Assembly (NCBI GenBank): GCA_025965395.1
Contig: JAOPXA010000050.1
Span: forward strand, 1 to 8,910
Direction: 5' to 3'
DNA: 8,910 bases
Origin: Nocardioidaceae bacterium
Lineage (GTDB): Bacteria; Actinomycetota; Actinomycetes; Propionibacteriales; Nocardioidaceae
Each line of letters begins with the position of its first letter. Positions within the stretch are counted from its first letter, which is position 1. Position numbers and translations under genes: made by a program. Below are positions 6,442 to 8,910 of the stretch, one piece after another. Under the pieces are notes generated by a model that saw nothing but the letters and a program-made list of their open reading frames with translations, did not search any database and was not told the DNA's origin.

Positions 6442-7347
6442 GTGGACACCGAATTCATTGCCCCCACGTTTGTCGACTTCGACAGCCTGGCTGGCTACTC
6501 CGTGATTGATGATGACGACGACGATCCGATACTGCTCGATCTGGATCGCCAGCCGATCGACACCTGGCGCGAGGGCTATCCGTACGACACCCGCATGGAT
6601 GTGCGTGAGTATGAAATGGAGAAGCGACTCCTGCAGATCGAGCTGCTCAAGCTCCAGAACTGGATCAAGGACACCGGCGGACGCCTCATCATCGTCTTCG
6701 AAGGTCGCGACGCCGCAGGCAAAGGTGGCACCATCAAGCGATTCACCGAGCACCTGAATCCGCGTGGAGCACGGGTGGTGGCGCTCGAGAAGCCGAGCGA
6801 GCGTGAGACGACGCAGTGGTACTTCCAGCGCTATGTGCAGCATCTGCCCGCCGCTGGCGAGATGGTGATGTTCGACCGGTCTTGGTACAACCGCGCTGGA
6901 GTCGAACGCGTCATGGGGTTCTGCACTGATGAGCAGTATGACGAGTTTGTGCGCCAGGTCCCCCTGTTCGAACGCATGCTGGTCAACGACGGCGTGCACC
7001 TCGTCAAGTTCTGGTTCTCGGTGTCCTCGGCCGAGCAGCGCACGCGATTCGCGATCCGCCAGGTGGACCCGGTGCGCCAGTGGAAACTTTCGCCGATGGA
7101 CCTTGAGTCGCTCGACAAGTGGCAGGCCTACACGTTGGCAAAGGAGACGATGTTCGCTCGTACCGACACCCCCGACGCTCCCTGGACAGTCGTCAAGAGC
7201 AACGACAAGAAGCGCGCCCGCGTCGGTGCGATGCGTCATGTGTTGGCGCGGTTCGACTACGAAGGCAAAGACGTTGCTCTCGTGTCGAGGCCTGACCCGC
7301 TCATCGTGGGACCTGCCGCAGAGATCTTCCGCGACGCTGCCGACTGA
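6442..7347 (+). CDS. ppk2: Polyphosphate kinase 2 (PPK2), class I-like
   Basis: PPK2 enzymes transfer phosphate between inorganic polyphosphate and nucleotides in the cytoplasm; class I members mainly make ATP or GTP from the diphosphates. The 301-residue protein has Walker A GRDAAGKGG (88-96), followed by TIKRFTEHLNPR; the QWYFQRYVQHLPAAGE block (125-140); Walker B MFDRSWYNRAGVERVMGF (143-160); and the lid RQVDPVRQWKLSPMD (206-220), all in the order and wording of single-domain class I PPK2. The end PDPLIVG (284-290) is also a family block, so the C-terminus is intact. The N-terminal 45 residues are acidic, with six Asp in a row (23-28). The GTG at 6442 is chosen from the adjoining TAGGTT box. 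The gene diverges from the toxin-antitoxin operon, and its last 47 bases overlap the convergent permease gene. Substrate class is judged by motif similarity, not measured. Confidence 0.94.
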   Translation: MDTEFIAPTFVDFDSLAGYSVIDDDDDDPILLDLDRQPIDTWREGYPYDTRMDVREYEMEKRLLQIELLKLQNWIKDTGGRLIIVFEGRDAAGKGGTIKRFTEHLNPRGARVVALEKPSERETTQWYFQRYVQHLPAAGEMVMFDRSWYNRAGVERVMGFCTDEQYDEFVRQVPLFERMLVNDGVHLVKFWFSVSSAEQRTRFAIRQVDPVRQWKLSPMDLESLDKWQAYTLAKETMFARTDTPDAPWTVVKSNDKKRARVGAMRHVLARFDYEGKDVALVSRPDPLIVGPAAEIFRDAAD

Positions 7348-8593
7348 GTCGAGTCACCACCAGCCGTCCCGCCAGGCCCACGCCAAGCACCGCGGAACCC
7401 ACCAGTGCAGATTCTTTGGGCAACGTCGCCACCAAGACAAGACAGCCGATGGCACCAAGAACATTGACCGCCCGAGGCCATACACGCTGCGAAGCTGACT
7501 GGGTGAAGGCTGAGACGTTCGCAATGAAGTAGTAGACCAAGACGCCGAATGACGAGAATCCGATGGCGCCACGCAAGTCGACCGTCATGACGAGCAGGCA
7601 GACAACCGCGGCAAGGGCCAGCTCCGCACGATGAGGTACGGCAAAACGCGGATGGACTGCACTGAGCCACGCAGGCAGGTCGTGGTGGCGAGCCATCGCA
7701 AGAGTCGTCCGGCCCACGCCAGCGATGAGCCCAAGAAGGGCCCCGAGCCCCGCGACGACCGCTCCGACTCGAACGACTGGTTCGGCCCACGCAGCACCCG
7801 CCGCATCCACGACGTCAACGAGTGGGGCGCTGCTCGCGGCAAGCACGGCTGGCCCCGCGACGGCGAGGGCCACGGCAGCGATGACCACATAGATCACGAA
7901 GGTCACCGCTAGAGCAATCGTGATGGCGCGAGGGATCGTGCGGGCAGGATTGACCACCTCCTCGCCCATCGTGGCGATGCGCGCGTACCCGGCGAACGCG
8001 AAGAACATCAAGCCCGCCGCCTGCAACGTCCCGTATATCCCTCCCTCGCCGAATCCGGAGCTGAGGGATCCCGAGCTTTGGCCGCCAAGGATCGCTGCCG
8101 CCACGATCGTGGCAAGTGCCACCAGGGTCAACGAAACAAGGACACGCGTGACCCAAGCGGTCTTGGTCACGCCGCGATAGTTGAGACCTGCCAGCGCGAT
8201 CACACAGACGACCGCGATGCCTCGAGCAGCAAGATCGTGGCCGGGCAGGGCGTACGTGGCGACCGTCAGCGCCATCGCTGCGCACGAGGCAGTCTTGCCG
8301 ATGACGAAGCACCAACCGGCGCCGAATCCCCACCACGGCCCCAACTGTTCGCGGCCGTAGATGTAGGTGCCGCCTGACGTGGGATAGACCATGGCAAGTT
8401 GTGCCGAGGCCACGGCGTTGCAGTAGGCGATGACACCGGCGATCAGCAGACCGACCAGCAATCCGGTGCCAGCGGCCGACGCGGCGGGACCGAGCACCGA
8501 GAACACCCCGGCACCGATCATGGATCCGATGCCGATCAGTGCGGCGTCGGGGGTGCGCAACTTCCTGGCGAATGCAGGGCTTGGAGAACTCAC
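7301..8593 (-). CDS. APC-superfamily amino acid permease
   Basis: This is a membrane transporter of the amino acid-polyamine-organocation superfamily. The 430 residues show about 12 hydrophobic segments. The first helix holds GIGSMIGAGVF (21-31), the substrate-site signature of the family, and after the sixth helix comes GEEVVNPARTIPRA (210-223), the classic APC loop. YPTSGGTYIYGREQLGP (70-86) is also typical. The substrate cannot be named; amino acids are most likely. I prefer the GTG at 8593, which lies just before the conserved FARKLRTPDAALIGIG. The frame continues up to 8740, but that part overlaps the DoxX-like gene and does not resemble the family. No separate Shine-Dalgarno precedes this GTG; it sits seven bases after the stop of the DoxX-like gene, so translational coupling is likely. 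The 3' end runs 47 bases into the end of ppk2 on the other strand. The last 20 residues are basic and unconserved in appearance. Confidence 0.92.
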   Translation of the reverse strand: MSSPSPAFARKLRTPDAALIGIGSMIGAGVFSVLGPAASAAGTGLLVGLLIAGVIAYCNAVASAQLAMVYPTSGGTYIYGREQLGPWWGFGAGWCFVIGKTASCAAMALTVATYALPGHDLAARGIAVVCVIALAGLNYRGVTKTAWVTRVLVSLTLVALATIVAAAILGGQSSGSLSSGFGEGGIYGTLQAAGLMFFAFAGYARIATMGEEVVNPARTIPRAITIALAVTFVIYVVIAAVALAVAGPAVLAASSAPLVDVVDAAGAAWAEPVVRVGAVVAGLGALLGLIAGVGRTTLAMARHHDLPAWLSAVHPRFAVPHRAELALAAVVCLLVMTVDLRGAIGFSSFGVLVYYFIANVSAFTQSASQRVWPRAVNVLGAIGCLVLVATLPKESALVGSAVLGVGLAGRLVVTRLSRQRRGRSLRQVPR

Positions 8594-8600
8594 CCTCTCA

Positions 8601-8910
8601 TCATGGCGGTGACCAAACGTCCGCGGTGCCATGCCTCGGTCGAATCGCGCGTGCCGTATCGGTATTGAGGCCGAAGGCGTCGGTCCCGGTGACCAGTTGT
8701 GAGACGTTGCCGGGGAAGACCGCAACGAAGAACGCCGCAACGATCCAGCCGAGGCGAACGCAATGGTGCGGCAGCACGATCAGCGCTATCCCAAGCCATA
8801 CCTCCACGACACCCGAGGCGATGACGATGAAATCGACACTGAACGGCACCCACACAGGGACTTGCGCCTGGAACTCGGACCTGCTCCAGGTGAGGTGGCT
8901 GATGCTGGCA
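8601..8910 (-). CDS. DoxX-like membrane protein, 5' end cut by window edge, C-terminus apparently shortened
   Basis: A small integral membrane protein of the DoxX-like type, function unknown. The frame is open to the right edge, so the start is outside; 102 residues are visible. Matching blocks are EFQAQVPVWVP near the left of the visible part, then IASGVVEVWLGIALIVLP (a helix), LGWIVAAFFVAVFPGN (a helix), and TDAFGLNTDTARAIR. In the relatives I recall, this last block leads into a final hydrophobic helix of about 15 residues (of the type LLFQPLLVVWAL). Here it instead ends with PRHGTADVWSPP and a stop, and no other frame restores the helix, so the gene looks truncated or diverged at its end. 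It lies upstream of the permease, in the same direction, with a seven-base gap. A short internal GTG at 8855 is not needed because coding similarity continues upstream of it. Confidence 0.78.
   Translation of the reverse strand, partial: ASISHLTWSRSEFQAQVPVWVPFSVDFIVIASGVVEVWLGIALIVLPHHCVRLGWIVAAFFVAVFPGNVSQLVTGTDAFGLNTDTARAIRPRHGTADVWSPP

Noticed and set aside
6349..7239. 296-codon open frame on the minus strand opposite ppk2
   Set aside because: No family resemblance; the plus strand carries the complete PPK2 motif set. It would also run over the toxin-antitoxin promoter.
8594..8740. N-terminal extension of the permease to 8740
   Set aside because: It lies in another frame of the DoxX-like gene and lacks APC similarity; the family match begins just after GTG 8593.
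1..8910. CRISPR array, tRNA, insertion sequence or attachment site
   Set aside because: I found no regularly spaced repeats, cloverleaf-like sequence, transposase motif or flanking direct repeat by eye. A covariance-model or self-alignment run could still find weak cases.

Overview
The window looks like chromosomal DNA from a high-GC actinobacterium. Codons strongly favour G or C in the third position, GTG starts are common, start/stop overlaps of the GTGA type recur, and one gene appears to have a leaderless start with a TAnnnT -10 box directly before its GTG. The protein families are typical of Actinomycetes, but I cannot place a genus from the sequence alone. I see no tRNA, rRNA, CRISPR array, insertion sequence or phage gene.

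The layout from left to right is as follows. (1) A leftward pair holds an RNase HI-type ribonuclease with a C-terminal tail, whose stop overlaps the GTG of a SulP-family anion transporter that runs off the left edge. (2) After a divergent gap of roughly 200-300 bp, a rightward pair holds a SNF2-family helicase/ATPase and peptide chain release factor 3 (prfC), again with a 4-bp GTGA overlap. (3) Five bases beyond prfC and convergent to it is a leftward two-gene toxin-antitoxin operon, with the antitoxin (HTH plus Xre/MbcA/ParS-like toxin-binding tail) first and the RES-domain toxin second, joined by another GTGA overlap. (4) A second divergent gap of about 125 bp carries an extended -10 promoter for the antitoxin and a leaderless-type promoter for a class I-like polyphosphate kinase 2. 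(5) A leftward pair, convergent with and overlapping the ppk2 3' end by 47 bp, holds an APC-superfamily amino-acid permease preceded by a DoxX-like membrane protein that enters from the right edge and seems to lack its usual C-terminal helix.

Functionally the region is a mix: nucleic-acid housekeeping (RNase H, SNF2 ATPase), translation termination and ribosome recycling (RF3), nucleotide and polyphosphate metabolism (PPK2), transport (SulP, APC), and one stress or defence type module (RES/Xre). The RES toxin family attacks NAD+, so the TA pair is the most accessory-looking part and the strongest candidate for a second look. It appears to be a variant of a known system, not a wholly new one. 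Packing is very tight: the only sizeable non-coding stretches are the two divergent promoter regions, and there is almost no room for terminators at either convergent junction.
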